Below, piece by piece: positions 9,920 to 21,000 of a DNA stretch of 64,000 nucleotides. The translations under genes were made by a program, and so were the position numbers. The notes below the pieces were generated by a model. The model did not search any database. It saw only the letters and a list, made by a program, of their open reading frames with translations, and was not told the origin of the DNA. Each line of letters starts with the position of its first letter. Position 1 is the stretch's first letter. Source of the stretch: Crocodylus rhombifer (Eukaryota; Chordata; Crocodylia; Crocodylidae). The stretch lies in NCBI GenBank assembly GCA_038503035.1, contig JAVSML010025213.1:62001-126000 (forward strand), given 5' to 3'.

Positions 9920-10745
9920 GGTAGGCTGGCTACGGCTGGGGCTGGCTATGGCTGGGGGGGTAGCAGGCAGGGTCTCGTGCCCTCCTGCGCCCTCCCCCGT
10001 GCGAACTCCGCGCTAACTCGAGCGCCTGTTTGCGCAGCCTGTTTGCGCGGCTCCAGTCGCGTGGCTCCCTGGGGGGCTGCGCCAAGTAGGGGCCTGGGCG
10101 GGGGCTTGACCCAGGTGGGCACCAGGCAGCGGCCTCCTTCCAGCAAGCGAGGAGTTAACCCCTTCCCACCACGAGCCCGCTTACCTCCAGCTGTGCTGGG
10201 GGTCGGCAGGGGGCTCGGCAGCTGCTGAGGGGGTGTCTGGGGGGCTTCGGGGGAGCTGGGGCACAGCGGGCTTCACTCGCGCGTCTCTCACTGCTCTGGA
10301 GCCTACCTGAGTGTGTTTTTTTGTTTGTTTGTTTTTTCCCCTGTTTGGCGGGCCCTTTTAAACTACACACATGCGCAGTGGGCCTGCCGTCGGGGGACGC
10401 TGGCTTCTCAGGCCAGGGGGGCCCTGCCTGGGATTTGGGGGGCCCTGCCCTACAGGAGGGGGACTGGTGAGTACCCCCTCCTTCTCTTCTCTCTCCCTGG
10501 GGGGGTGGGCCAAGTAGGGGCCTGGGCGGGGGCTTGACCCGGCCCAGCACCAGGCAGCGGCCTCCTCCCAGCAAGCGAGGAGTTAACCCCTTCCCACCAC
10601 GAGCCCGCTTACCTCCGGCTGTGCTGGGGGTCGGCAGGGGGCTCGGTGGCTGCTGAGGGGGTGTCTGGGGGGCTTCAGGGGAGCGGGGGCGCAGTGGGCT
10701 TCACCCGCGCATCTCTCACCACTCCGGAGCCTACCTGAGTGTGTA
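9920..10745 (-). promoter_or_regulatory. CR1 5' leader with two tandem GC-rich units
   Basis: The sequence at about 10083-10316 recurs at about 10509-10742 with roughly 90% or higher identity. Shared words include 'CAAGTAGGGGCCTGGGCG', 'GCAAGCGAGGAGTTAACC' and 'GAGCCTACCTGAGTGTGT'. The period is about 426 bp; a linker with a T/G-rich run and a 'GGCGGGCCCTTTTAAA' word lies between the units. Copy D (about 34055-34315) has one unit followed by the same linker word. In other LINE families repeated 5' units act as internal promoters. I infer the same here; the sequence shows only the duplication and its position at the element 5' end. Confidence 0.7.
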
Positions 10746-11151
10746 CTATTTATGTCACAATTAATAAGTTAATTGAATTTTAAGTGTAACATCTTCCAGG
10801 GGCCTTTTTGTCCTGTGCTATGTGACCGTAGCTTGTGCTTAGGCAGAAAGCTTGGTAACTATTATTTGTTTATTGAAATTTCTTTTAAAATTTGGAATAA
10901 AAAACTCCAAGGACAATATGGTTCTAATCTTGGTCAGGTTTCTCAGGAAGCCTCATAACAAAAACAACATAATTAAAAATGACAATTAGGATTTTCCAAT
11001 GATCTGAAGGGAATTGGGTGCCCAAATTTGAATCAAATACCTTTGGCTCCTTTGAAAATCCAAGACAGTCTTTTAAATACCTTTAAAGCCTAGGCAGCTC
11101 CAGCCAATGTGGTAGGAATGGGCTTTTCATTGACTAGACTTGTATCTTTGG
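10746..11151. other. No recognisable feature
   Basis: AT-rich sequence right after the 5' end of CR1 copy B. I see no gene or repeat. Confidence 0.4.
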
Positions 11152-11468
11152 GTGCCCATAGATGTGCGAGTTCACGGTGTAATTACAACACATTGGAGCA
11201 GACTCAATTAACCGAGTTTGCTGCACGTTTCAATGAGAACTTTCCAGCGTCGCCTCACTGCCATGTGTATCAAGCCCTGCACATTGAAAATGGCAGAGGG
11301 GGCACTTTATCTAGACCTCATCAAATGAGCTTGTTGCAGCCATTTTGAAACATGCAGGGGCTTAATAAACTTGACCATGAGACATTTTAATTAGAGCAGC
11401 TGTCTGGGAACCACTTTAATTAAAATGCTGTCTGTCCCCCACACTTCACTCCCAAGCATGTGAGTAGT
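11152..11468. mobile_element. Palindromic MITE-like element, family P copy 1
   Basis: The ends are imperfect reverse complements (GTGCCCATAGATGTGC at the left, GCATGTGAGTAGTAAG region at the right). Inside are the family words 'GAGCAGACTCAATTAA', 'CCATGTGTATCAAG' and 'GCCATTTTGAAACATGCA'. The same arrangement occurs at 18260, 51292 and 62618. It has no coding capacity and fits a non-autonomous DNA transposon of about 320 bp. The right half of this copy is more diverged than the others. Confidence 0.6.
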
Positions 11469-13479
11469 AAGTTCTTCATCTACATCAGCTACTGCAACAA
11501 GAAACTGAATGGAGTTGGGCTTTCTAAGAGAGTAGACCCAAAAGGCAATTTCCATAAATACTCATCAGTTACTCGTATGAATTGATCCACTGTCTCTATT
11601 AGGACTATTTATGTAAGGGAATTGCTTAAGTATTACAAAATTATTCCACTTTTAATTCTTCAGGGTATATGTACACTTATTAGTAGAAAGGACTTTTAAC
11701 CATATTTCCTACTAAAGAGGGTCAAATTCATCCTTTGTGTAATTGTAATGACTTCTGTGAAATTACATCATGGATGAATTTGGCCTATAACCTACCTTTT
11801 TGTTGCAGTCATTCTCAGCTCTTCATGCAAGAAAGTTGGTTTCATTGTCTCTTGCCTGTTTACAAGAGATGAGCAAGAACATTATTTCTGCTTTTCTGTG
11901 AACTAAAATTTATCAAGCATTTTCTGTTCTGAAAAAGTTTTAGTTTCATTCTGCTCAGATTGACTGCACTATTTTAACCTGCCACCTGAGGTCATTTTAA
12001 TTATATCTGACAAATGAGTTATAGTAACCAAATGAATTAGATTTCTTTTTAATAAGTAATTACAATGCAAATTTTAAGTGTTATACCCAGATTCCTGGAA
12101 ATGAATTGGGCAGAGTTCTCTCCCTCTCTTCCTCTCTCTCTCTCTCTCTCTTTTTCTTAAAATACTTCCCTTGCAGGAAATATGTAAATGATTGTATAGA
12201 AAGCAGAAGTCAATCATTAGCAGAAAGTTAAGTTTGAAAAGTAAATTCCATTTCTTGCAGCTCTAAACATTAATGGTAATATGCATGTTCCCAGCAATCT
12301 GAGAAAGAAAAATATCAAGAAAAAAATTCTTTTAAGGTTTCTGTCTGTTAAATTTGTAGTTCTGGTATGGTTCAGATAAGTACTTACAAGTACACCTGAA
12401 CCTGGTCAAAGCCATTTAAAAAACTGGTCTGAACAATCTCATATTTTGATATATTTGCACTTCTACTACCCATTCTGACCTGTTCCAGTGTACAGCTGAG
12501 CTGAAATGAAATATAAGGGGAATAGGAAGAAATGGGTGAATTTTGTTAATTCCCAAAGTCTCCTGAAATACAGTATATCTGGAGAGACAGTGTCCTTAGT
12601 GTACCCTCTTGGAATAATAGCTTAGCAGGGGCTCAGGGTGAAGAGTACTACCTACTAAATTACTGGTACATTTAGTAGATGGCACTTAATATTTTTTTGG
12701 AAAGTCCTTCATTCAAATTACGATCATACTGTAATGCACCATAATCATAGCCCATGGTGGTTTGACTGCAGTATTAATGCCATTCATGCATGTTTCATTG
12801 GGCCCCAACAATCTGATATTTAAGATGTTGGCAGATAATGTTCATCTCTAGTTCAGATGTGAGGTCATTGCTCATAATATCTTTAATACTTAATGTCAAA
12901 GAGTGCATTATTTAAATTCTTTTGTGCAAGTCCTTCTTTAGTTTTACTGCTCCAATGCTATGAGGAGGAAAGGCTGAGAAAAACAGAGGCAAAAACTGAA
13001 CATCTTATTGAAGCAAAATAGTAGTTTGCTCTGCATGTAGCTCCATGGGATACATGTGTACCAGAAAAGTAAGAAGAACTTGTGGAGTAAGATGCTCCTG
13101 AAGAACAAAAACCTGGACCTTAAAAAACAAATTCTGTCTTTCCTTTGTATTATGGGTCTCAATTGTATTTGTAGCTCCTTCTCATGATTCACAGATGCAA
13201 TGTAACCTTTCTTAGTAGCAGTAAAGTATTTCTGAATTTTGAGATTGAAGGAGAAGGGATTAGATGAAATTCTGTCCTGGGAAGTTTAGAACCCAAAGCA
13301 AATATTGCGCTTATGGATGAAGAGTGCATGGTGAGGGAGCCAGAGCCATAAAAAATTATAGCCATAGTGCACACTAATACATAGATCTATCCTTCCATGT
13401 GTTTCTAAACAGCTGGGAAGTGCTTGGACAGGTTAGTGTAATGAGTCTAGGCCCAGCTGGATACAGTTCCATGTCCCAG
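11469..13479. other. AT-rich non-coding stretch with CT microsatellite
   Basis: There is no gene. A CT-rich microsatellite lies at about 12119-12154. The small frames here show no family resemblance. The base composition changes abruptly to GC-rich after about 13400. Confidence 0.5.
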
Positions 13480-14770
13480 CTGGAGGTGACAGCCTGTGGG
13501 TGCTGCTGAGGTTGGATGCAGAGGGGCAGGCCTAGGCTGGGCCTTGGGGGCTGGGCCCTTCCCAGAATCTCAAGCTGGGGCCATGGGCGCGCATGGCCAG
13601 ATTGCTCCCAGCTCCCTACACCTTGGTCAGGCAGGGCTGTCATGTCCCAGTGGCTGTGGCTCTGTGACAGCCAGGCCCAGGCTGCACGGGTGCGGGCTGG
13701 CTGGGTAGGGCTGCTGGGCTTGGAGGTGCTGGAGGGCCCCAAGCCTGGCAGCTGCCCACTGCAGCCACCCCCCTTCCTGTGCATCACCCGGTATAGCCCC
13801 ATCACAAGCTGTGGGCTGGCTGGGGCTGGAGCTGGTATTCTATCCCATTTGCCTCCAGCTGCCCTGGTTCTGGCTGTTGCTGCTGCTGCACTCTGCTCAT
13901 TACACTGGGTGGCTGGAGCATGTAGAAGGCAGCTGGAGCCAGAGCTTCATATGCTAGGGTGAACCTGCAGGGCTGAAGCTCTCCCCACACTGAGTGGTGC
14001 TGTGCAGCATGGCAGGAGCCATGGCTGGAGATGAGGGGAGAAGAACAGCCCTGCTAAGTCAGCTTCCCCTGGCTAAAGCTCCATTCACCCCCACCACCTG
14101 GAGCAGCGCAGCAGGGGAAGGAGTAGGAGTAGCCACTGGAGGCAAGGGGAAGCTAGCTTGGCCCAGCAGGGCTGTTTTTCTCCCCTCACCTCCAGTTGCA
14201 GCTCCTGATGCCCTGTGCAGTGCTGCTCATGATAGGGGAAGCTTTAGCCCTGCTGCTTCAGCACAACACATGGAGCTCTGGCTCCAGCTCTGGCTGCCTT
14301 TTACACACTCCTTCTGCCTGGCATGATGAGCAGAGCAGTGCAATGTGGTGCACCAGAGGCAGGGGTGGCAGAAGCTGCAGCAGCTGGAGGCAGTGGGAAC
14401 AGAATAGCACCCCTGGCCCTGGCCAGCCCACAGCTTGTGATATGGCTGTAGCTGCTGGGTGCTGCACAGAGCATGGGGTATAGCTGCGGTGGGTGGCTGC
14501 TGGACTTGGGGCCTGTCTGCACCTCCAAGCTGGCCTGAGCAACCCTACCCAGCCAGCCCCTGCCTGTGCTGCTGGGCTGGGCTCACAGAGCCTCAGCCAC
14601 TGGGATATAACAGCCTCACCCAGCCTGGGCGCGGGGAGCTGGGAGCAAACTGGCCACTCAGCTCTTGCGGCCCCAGCCTGAGCTGCTGGGGAGGACCCAG
14701 TCCCCACAGCCCAGCCTGGCTTGGCCCCTCCATGTCTGCCCTTGGCAGCACCCATAGAGTGACTTGGCTC
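13480..14770. repeat. Large 1.3 kb imperfect palindrome (GC-rich)
   Basis: The plus strand from about 13480 to 14085 aligns along its whole length with the reverse complement of about 14770 to 14140. Matching words in order include 'TGGGTGCTGC', 'TTTGCTCCCAGCTCC' / 'ATTGCTCCCAGCTCC', 'TCCCAGTGGCTG', 'GGCTGGCTGGGTAGGG', 'ATCACAAGCTGTGGGCTGG', 'TTGCCTCCAGCTG' / 'CTGCCTCCAGCTG' and 'AACAGCCCTGCT'. The centre lies near 14110. Arms of about 600 bp with perhaps 75-80% identity fit a foldback DNA element or the long terminal inverted repeats of a deleted transposon. The long frames in each arm are not conserved in phase, so I do not call them genes. Confidence 0.75.
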
Positions 14771-15146
14771 AGCCCCACAGCCCCAGCCCCAGCCCCAGCC
14801 TCAACCGCTGACAAGGTAGGTAGACGGTGGAATCATGCTGGCCGGCTCTGGCTACTCCCTCCCCTGCTGCTGGAGTGTGGAAGGGGGAGTGGCTGACAGA
14901 CTGCTCGGCCCCTCCATGCAGATCCCAGCTGCCAGTGGAGCAGAGGATGGAGGGGGAAATTAAATCCCCCTCCATCTCCCTGTTTGTTTCAGGGGCTGCT
15001 GGATCCTGGGTGTAGTTCCTGAGCTAGGGAGCAGAGGGGTAGGGCCAGCAATACTCTCTGGAGAAGACAGCACAGCCTAGCTTAGGGCTGAAAAGCATGC
15101 TTGGATGCTGGAGGACTCTGGTTTAACTTAAACCTGGAAGGGGTCT

Positions 15147-15331
15147 GGGACAGAAGTTGCATAAACTGGTTTGACCCAAATCAGCTACGGCTGACGCTAC
15201 ATTCAACCAGGTTTATCTTAAACCAGTTTTGGCCATTTTGAAACTGGTTCATGTGCACTGAACTTACATTCTGTTACAGGTTTAGACCAGTTTCTGATCA
15301 CTTAAACTGGTTTATATGTAACTTCTGTCCC
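15147..15331. mobile_element. Short inverted-repeat element (GGGACAGAAGTT ends)
   Basis: It begins GGGACAGAAGTTGCATAAAC and ends with the near-exact reverse complement ATATGTAACTTCTGTCCC. An inner 'AAACTGGTTT' word is repeated in both orientations. At 185 bp with no coding sequence, it fits a MITE. The flanks (TCT left, TAG right) do not show a clear target duplication. Confidence 0.65.
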
Positions 15332-15561
15332 TAGCCTATGATTTTAGGGAAGATAGTAGAGTTGCCTGAGCAATAGAGGGCCTCGCTGTATCTCCAGGAC
15401 TGCTTGGACCCCCTGCTAACATGCTTGCCTGCTTGCTCCTATCTAGATCCCACCTGAACCTTGTCTAGCCTAACTATTACCTTGATCCTTGTATAACCCA
15501 GGTATACCCAAGGGTGTGCCCTTTTCTCAATTGAATGGGATAGGTAGACAGGAGGGGGTGC

Positions 15562-16836
15562 TGTGAGAGGGATGCCAGAATTTGACGCAGATCCTTCTTT
15601 CCTCTATAGAGTTAGCCCAAGCCCAAAGTTCTTAACTATATACAATTTATTAAGTTATAATATTCATGAACATAAAACTAAATATCATATACATATATTT
15701 ACACAGTGAACACTAACCAATAACCAAGGTCAAACCCTAAATAACACTATTTACAACATCACAATACAACATTTCAATTACAAAATATAAGGCACAAACA
15801 CGAACAATCTTAATAACATTGATCCCTTAATACAATCCCTGACCCATGGCAAGGGATAGTCCTCCTTCCAATGGGGTCCCTTGGGGGTGTCCAGGAAGCA
15901 CCAGGGGCCCCTCCCTTTAGGGCCTTGACTAGGCAGGGGGCCGCTCACCCAGCCCCTTCTCTGGGTTAGCCCACCCCAAATGTCTTTCCCCTGTGGGACC
16001 CAAGGGGCCAATGACTCAAGTCCTCTCAGGTGGTGATGGTCAGGGCACAGCTCAGTGGGGTCTCCTGTGCTGGAGTGCCTCTCCAGGCCTCTCTCGTGCT
16101 GCTGGGTTTCTCCCCACCCTGTGCCCTGCTCTGGGCACTGAGGGCTCAGCTCCTCTCAGATTCTGGCTCCTGGGCCTCACGCCACAGCACTGCCATTTTC
16201 CTGTGTCCTGGCTTGGCACTGAGGGCTCTCTTAGCACAGCCTGGGCCCGTCAGGCTCTGGCTAGCCATCTTCATGTTGGGCGGTTAACCCAAGCAGCCTC
16301 CACTGCTCCCTGGCTCCCAAGTCTTGGGTCCATGTGCTGACCTGCGCACCATGGGACCTGGCCGCTTGTCAGGAGATGGGGCCTGAGCTGCCTCACTGTG
16401 GCCTCCAGTGTCCTGCTGGGGTTGCAAGCTCAAGGCACCGCTTGCGGCTCCAAAAACCTGGGCTGCATGCACTGAACCATGCACTGTGGTGGGCCTGAGC
16501 AGTCTCACACTGCTCCCAGGGCTGGGTCTCTGTGCACCATCCCTGTGCACCGTCAACAGCCCAAGCAGTCTTGCACCACTCCCAAGGCTGCTCCTCCAGT
16601 GGCAGCTTCAGGAGCCTTGGGCCTATTGCCTGCTGAGGAAGAGCTCCCTAACTTTTTTTGGCTCTGCTCTTCTTGAGTCCCTCACTGCATTTGACCCTCA
16701 TGTTGGGCACACAGCTCCTTTTACACACTCCAGAGCTCGGCCCCTGAAGTCTTCCAGACCTGACAGTTTACAGTCTTCAATCAGGTCTGGGGGAGCTCTT
16801 CTCCCCCTTCCAAACTCTGAAAGGTGAACCTGCTAC
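15562..16836 (-). mobile_element. LTR-like segment 1 (candidate solo LTR)
   Basis: Read on the minus strand, the segment runs from TGTAGCAGG... (16836) through GC-rich sequence to an AT-rich stretch with a poly(A)-signal-like AATAAA (near 15645) and ends ...CCCTCTCACA at 15562. It thus has TG...CA ends and a late poly(A) signal, as in retroviral LTRs. No target duplication matches exactly (GGTGC left, CTTGC right), and no gag, pol or env sequence is present. The right-hand bound is uncertain. It could be another repeat type with a chance poly(A) word. Confidence 0.35.
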
Positions 16837-16969
16837 ACTTGCTTACATTTTTGTTTGCTCCATTGCCTGGTCTAAACCTGTGCCTTGCTTTTGCTTAGTC
16901 CTGCCTACAGCTTGCCTAGTCTGGACTTGTACTTCACTCCTGCCTGGATTCTTGCTGACTACCTGCCTG

Positions 16970-17303
16970 CAGGGGTGGTGTGTAGGAGGTGCCCTGAGCG
17001 TGGTAGTGCACCTCCTACAAAAACGCACCACTGACACTGTTGGTGGTGTCTGCGGGCAGTCGCCACTCACCACCCTGCCGCCAACACTGCTGCCGGTGTC
17101 TGTGGGCGGTCCACAGTTGCTGCTGGCTGCCACTGCCATTGCCGGCGGCATCTGCAGGTGGTTGTTGACCCTTGGTCAGCACTCACCCCCCGCCCCACTG
17201 CTGACAGTGCCGGTGGCATCTGTGGGAACTCCCACTTACCACTGCCATGCTCCCACCACCACCGTGTCCTCCCCCCAGCTACCGGTGGCATGCGTTGTTC
17301 ATG
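16970..17303 (+). mobile_element. Non-autonomous hAT element, copy 1
   Basis: The segment starts CAGGGGTGG, a typical hAT end, and is flanked by a perfect 8-bp direct repeat CCTGCCTG (16962-16969 and 17304-17311), the hAT target-duplication length. A second copy in opposite orientation lies at 43268-43632. Shared interior words include 'CTGTGGGCGGTCCA' / 'CTGTGGGTGGTCCA', 'GGTCAGCACTCACC' and 'GGCATCTG'. It is 334 bp without a transposase. The terminal inverted repeat is weak at the 3' end (TTCATG). Confidence 0.8.
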
Positions 17304-17311
17304 CCTGCCTG

Positions 17312-18259
17312 TATCTGCTTCCACTGCTGTGCCTGGTTATTCCTGCCCTTGATTATCCTAAGTACTCCTGTCCTTAGCTTGGCTCTCCCCATACACCCAA
17401 TGGCTTTCCTTGACCCTGTTTTCATTGCAAGCCACAGCTCAATACCTCGGACTAGGCCTGTTACTTGGCTTGACATCGGTGCTGTCTAGGGTAACCCCCA
17501 CTTTCTTTGGACTAATCAACTGTGCTTCTGTCCACCCTAACAGTTAGGAAGTACTGATAATAGAGTTATTCTGTAGCTTGGCACAGGGGACTCTTTCTCC
17601 CCACTCCTCCCATGTAGATCAGCAGATCCCAGCCAGTTACTGAGGCTGTGAGCTGATTTGTTTGAGCACTACCTAATAGATCCCATTGTAATTCAAACGA
17701 ATTATTTTCCTGATGCATCTTGAAGAGTTATGCTGATAAGTGGAATCCCTATGCTTATCTTTAAATCCATCCATCAATTTATTTGGCGAGAAATCCTTCT
17801 AGATGTCACTTCCTCACTGCTGCATGACATAAGCTTTAGTTATGAATTTAACAAGTTAACTTAAGCCTTTAATTACATTGTATGAGAGGGCTTGGGAAGA
17901 ATCATACCTCCTCCCACCTACACACACACTCACACAGCCGTCTCTCCCCCCACCACACACACATGCAAGAGAGAAATACAGGATGCACTCAAGTTGTTTT
18001 AGCTCATACCATATTACTCGGACTGCAAATAACATGGGGACCACTCTGAAAATGTTGGGCTCTTGCTGGACTTCTGCTAATTCTCTGAAATCCATATAGA
18101 GCTTCAGTCTCCTTCCATCATCCAAAAGAAGAAATAGGAAGAAATCATAATTTGATGGAGAGCACCTGCCCTGCAGCTGTATTCTACAAATTTTCCCGCA
18201 GGAGGCATGATCAGGCTTTCTGAGTTCAATCAGATGTCACTTCATTAGGCAGCCCTTAG
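17312..18259. other. Non-coding stretch
   Basis: There is no gene. A (CA)-rich patch lies at 17920-17965. The 16837-16961 and 17312-17530 flanks of the hAT element read as one continuous C/T-rich sequence and resemble 15400-15520, possibly parts of an unclassified repeat. Confidence 0.4.
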
Positions 18260-18568
18260 GGAGTCTACATATGCTCTAGGGGTTGGGGTTGAGGGGCTTT
18301 AATTAGAGTGGCTGTCCGAGGGGCACACTCCAGCAGCTTCTGTATCTCATGTATTCGGAGTCCTGCACTTCAAAATGGAGGTGGGGATGGTTTAACTACA
18401 GCTCATTCAATGAGCTTTAGTTAAAGCACTCCTGCCACCATTTTGAAGCATGGGGACCCTGAATACATGAGATGCAGAGGCTGCTGGAGCATGCTATCTA
18501 GTACACTCCAGCAGACTCAATTAATCAAGTAATAACAATGCATCAGAGCAGTGCCCCACATGCATACA
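18260..18568. mobile_element. Palindromic MITE-like element, family P copy 2
   Basis: The left end has GAGTCTACATATGC and the right end GCCCCACATGCATAC. Two inward-facing copies of 'TTCAAAATGG' / 'CCATTTTGAA' and 'CTGCATCTCATGTATTC' type words form a long palindrome around a 'CATTCAATGAGC' loop. It is the same family as 11152, 51292 and 62618. It is non-coding. Confidence 0.7.
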
Positions 18569-18923
18569 AGCATCCTTTATTTTAAAGGTTGATTTGACTG
18601 AACACAAGAGTACAGGATTTGGCTTGTAAAATAGATTTGCCATACTGGGTTTCTGAAAAGTAAAACCAAAACTAGTCTTAATGAAAGGAGAAGCCTTTTT
18701 GATGCTTCTGGCCTGCTTTAAACAAACAACTGGTTGTAGCAAACATTTTTGGCTTCTTTGGACCAATTGCTGTGGCTTTACAACACATAAATGTACCTGA
18801 CAAATTTTGTTGGGAGGAAAAATCCTTCATAATGAGGATACTAAAAATCCTTCATGCTAATTACCAATATAATTTGATCTAATTATCTAATTTTGCTGAG
18901 TCTGAGGAAAATATCTGAGTCTG

Positions 18924-19209
18924 AGGCCTACTCTACATGTCACAGGTATTGCCCAGCAGTGATCCTTCAGCCCTGGGGACATGTGAGGCACTTCTGTGGC
19001 TGGCAGTTCCTCACCTGGGGTGCATGGAGTTTCCAGCCACAGGATTTTGCTGATTGGGCCCTCCTTGCACTGGCAATAAGGTGCAATGGGGTCTAATGCA
19101 CAATCCCATCACATCTCCTGCCATGCACATGCGGCATGGCAGGAGGCACGATTGTGTGAATTGTACATTAGATCTCATCATACCTTTAGATTCATGTGTA
19201 GGGGGGCCT
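18924..19209. mobile_element. Inverted-repeat element with AGGCC ends
   Basis: It starts AGGCCTACTCTACATGT and ends ATGTGTAGGGGGGCCT, imperfect reverse complements. If the element proper runs GGCC...GGCC it is flanked by TGA on both sides, a possible 3-bp target duplication. Interior words ('GATTGTACATTAGATC', 'CCTGCCATG') recur near 41560-41640, marking related sequence there. Confidence 0.5.
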
Positions 19210-20404
19210 GAAGCACAGTGTCAATCTCTATTTATAGCAGTCTATGGGAAAACAAAGAGCATAAGGTGAATGAGAGATGCAAAGTTTTGTCTGGGGTTAT
19301 TAGTGTCATTGTTGCTTTGTGTGAGAAGCATAAATTAATCAATGCTCCAGTGAGGCCTACACAAAGAATTACATACACCCATCTCTCCACCCATATCAGA
19401 AAGCCACTGGCATCTGAAAGACAAGTCTGAGTGACTACTAATTTTTTGTCATAGAAATTGGACAATTACCTGCAGCTAGGGATTAGATGCTAATTAACCC
19501 CATTCTTGTTCTCATGTACTTAAATTGATTATCTTTATCTGAGGGCAGGATAAAGAATCATTTCCCAGTGCATATTGACTTGAACTTGGGGAGTTTTTCT
19601 GCCTTCTGCTATGGCAAAGAGCTATTATAAATGACAACCATTGGAAAAGTTATTAAACTGAAGTGTTTCTTACTTACCTCTGGTGTTTGTTCAGATGGAA
19701 GTTATAGATACTCATGACAATTTTCAGAAACAAAAACAGAGACTATCATCTCCTAATTCTGATGTCCCATACAGGGAACTTGAATACAGTCTTTGCTTTT
19801 TTACTCTGTCATTAGTTTTACTTTCTAACTCCTTACCTGAAAACGTGGGCATGTGGAAGTTGTTCTGTACATTGTAGAAGAGGATAGAACATATATATGT
19901 TTGCCTTATTTTGATGGATATCACTCATTTTAGATGCAAAGTTGCTTACCTTTCACAAAATGTTACACCTGCTAAGGTTTATTTTTGAAAATTATTAACC
20001 TCTAAAGTAAAAAATCTTGAAAATGAGATTGTGAAGAATTATTTACTTTGAACCTATAAATGCATATTTTCCTAATTGTTTTTGTCTCTCTCCTTTTGGG
20101 CTTTTTGTCATACATTATGTCCCATGCATTGCTCTTAGGAAGTTGAGAATTTATCCCTGGTGCTCAAGTTTGTTAATTACTACTTGCACCCCTTTCACTT
20201 ACACTGTGAAGGCAAACACAATGAGTTATTTTATTTTCTAAAAGGTATAATCCCCAAATATTCCAGGTGCATTTTACCACCCAAAACTTTTCTATCACTA
20301 CTTCAATCTCGGATGTATTTTTCTCAGAACTGTTATACTTGGTCAGTGGGGAGACAATTGGCATGTGTTTCATAATCTGTAGTTATCACTGGCTGGCTGG
20401 GCAC
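19210..20404. other. AT-rich non-coding stretch
   Basis: No gene, RNA or repeat is recognised. Confidence 0.4.
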
Positions 20405-21000
20405 TGTGAGTGTATCAGCTGTTAGACTGCTGGGTTCAGAATTGAGGAGGCAAGTCGGGAGTGAAGTAAAGGCAAATTTACTTATAGCTTAGTATACAAC
20501 AGTTAACAGAAAGGTTAATGCGACAAACAAATAGTACAATAATAAAGAGCTAATAGTAATAATAACAACAGATAGACAAAATGACAAAGAGTTCCCACAT
20601 GGGGTTGGCAACTTATCAGCAGTCCCAGAATGCCAGGTGCGTGCCAAGTAGTTCCAGCGAAGTCAGGCGTCCCTGATCAGTGCTGTCTGAGGGGTCACTG
20701 GAAGGGTCCCTGGTCGGGATCTGGTCCTTGCTCACACTGGGAGTGCAGGGTCTAGGCTTGGTACAGTGATGGTCCTTCTGTCCCGTCCTTCAAACTAATT
20801 ACTTGACATGCGCGTTCCTTTATGCCTTATCTTATGCTAATCTGTTGGCTTTAGAGCCACTCACAATCTTGCCCTATAGCTGTTACCCTATCGGATTAAA
20901 AGGTATTAGAAATTATCATGAAAGGTTACTGCCCGAACTGTGGTTTACCTAATAAGCAAATTACACTACAGTACTTTGAGGTCTGAAATTAGCATTTCTC
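20405..21000 (-). mobile_element. LTR-like segment 2 (candidate LTR, right bound uncertain)
   Basis: On the minus strand the sequence ends ...GATACACTCACA at 20405, preceded by an AT-rich stretch with AATAAA-like words (around 20470-20560). A GC-richer part lies upstream, with a TATA-like CATAAAGG near 20818. It shares the end type TGTGAG.../...CTCACA with the segment at 15562. The other end may lie anywhere from about 21000 to 21500. No internal retroviral genes are present. Confidence 0.35.

Larger units (their letters stand above)
5826..10745 (-). mobile_element. CR1 LINE copy B, full length (4.9 kb)
   Basis: On the minus strand the order is: 5' leader (10745 to about 9920) with a duplicated GC-rich unit, ORF1 (9913 to about 8830), ORF2 (8710-5846), a very short 3' tail, and a terminal direct repeat of 'TTTCATAGA' words at 5823-5843. 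The 3' end with a short tandem word is the CR1 hallmark, and the ORF1 plus ORF2 layout is standard for the family. This is the only copy in the window with both element ends. It is unlikely to be autonomous: ORF1 has a stop and frameshifts, and ORF2 has substitutions at catalytic positions. The surrounding DNA is AT-rich, so the GC-rich 5' leader stands out sharply. Confidence 0.95.

Noticed and set aside
13516..14755. Long frames in both arms of the palindrome (plus 13516-13962, minus 14258-14755) that look homologous
   Set aside because: The similarity follows the DNA palindrome, and matching residues change frame between the arms ('ITSCGLA' is read in a different minus frame). GC-rich DNA gives long chance frames.
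16030..17377. Several plus-strand frames of 85-165 residues rich in Leu, Pro and Ser
   Set aside because: Composition follows GC-rich repeat DNA; one frame crosses the border of the hAT element at 16970, so it cannot be an old gene.
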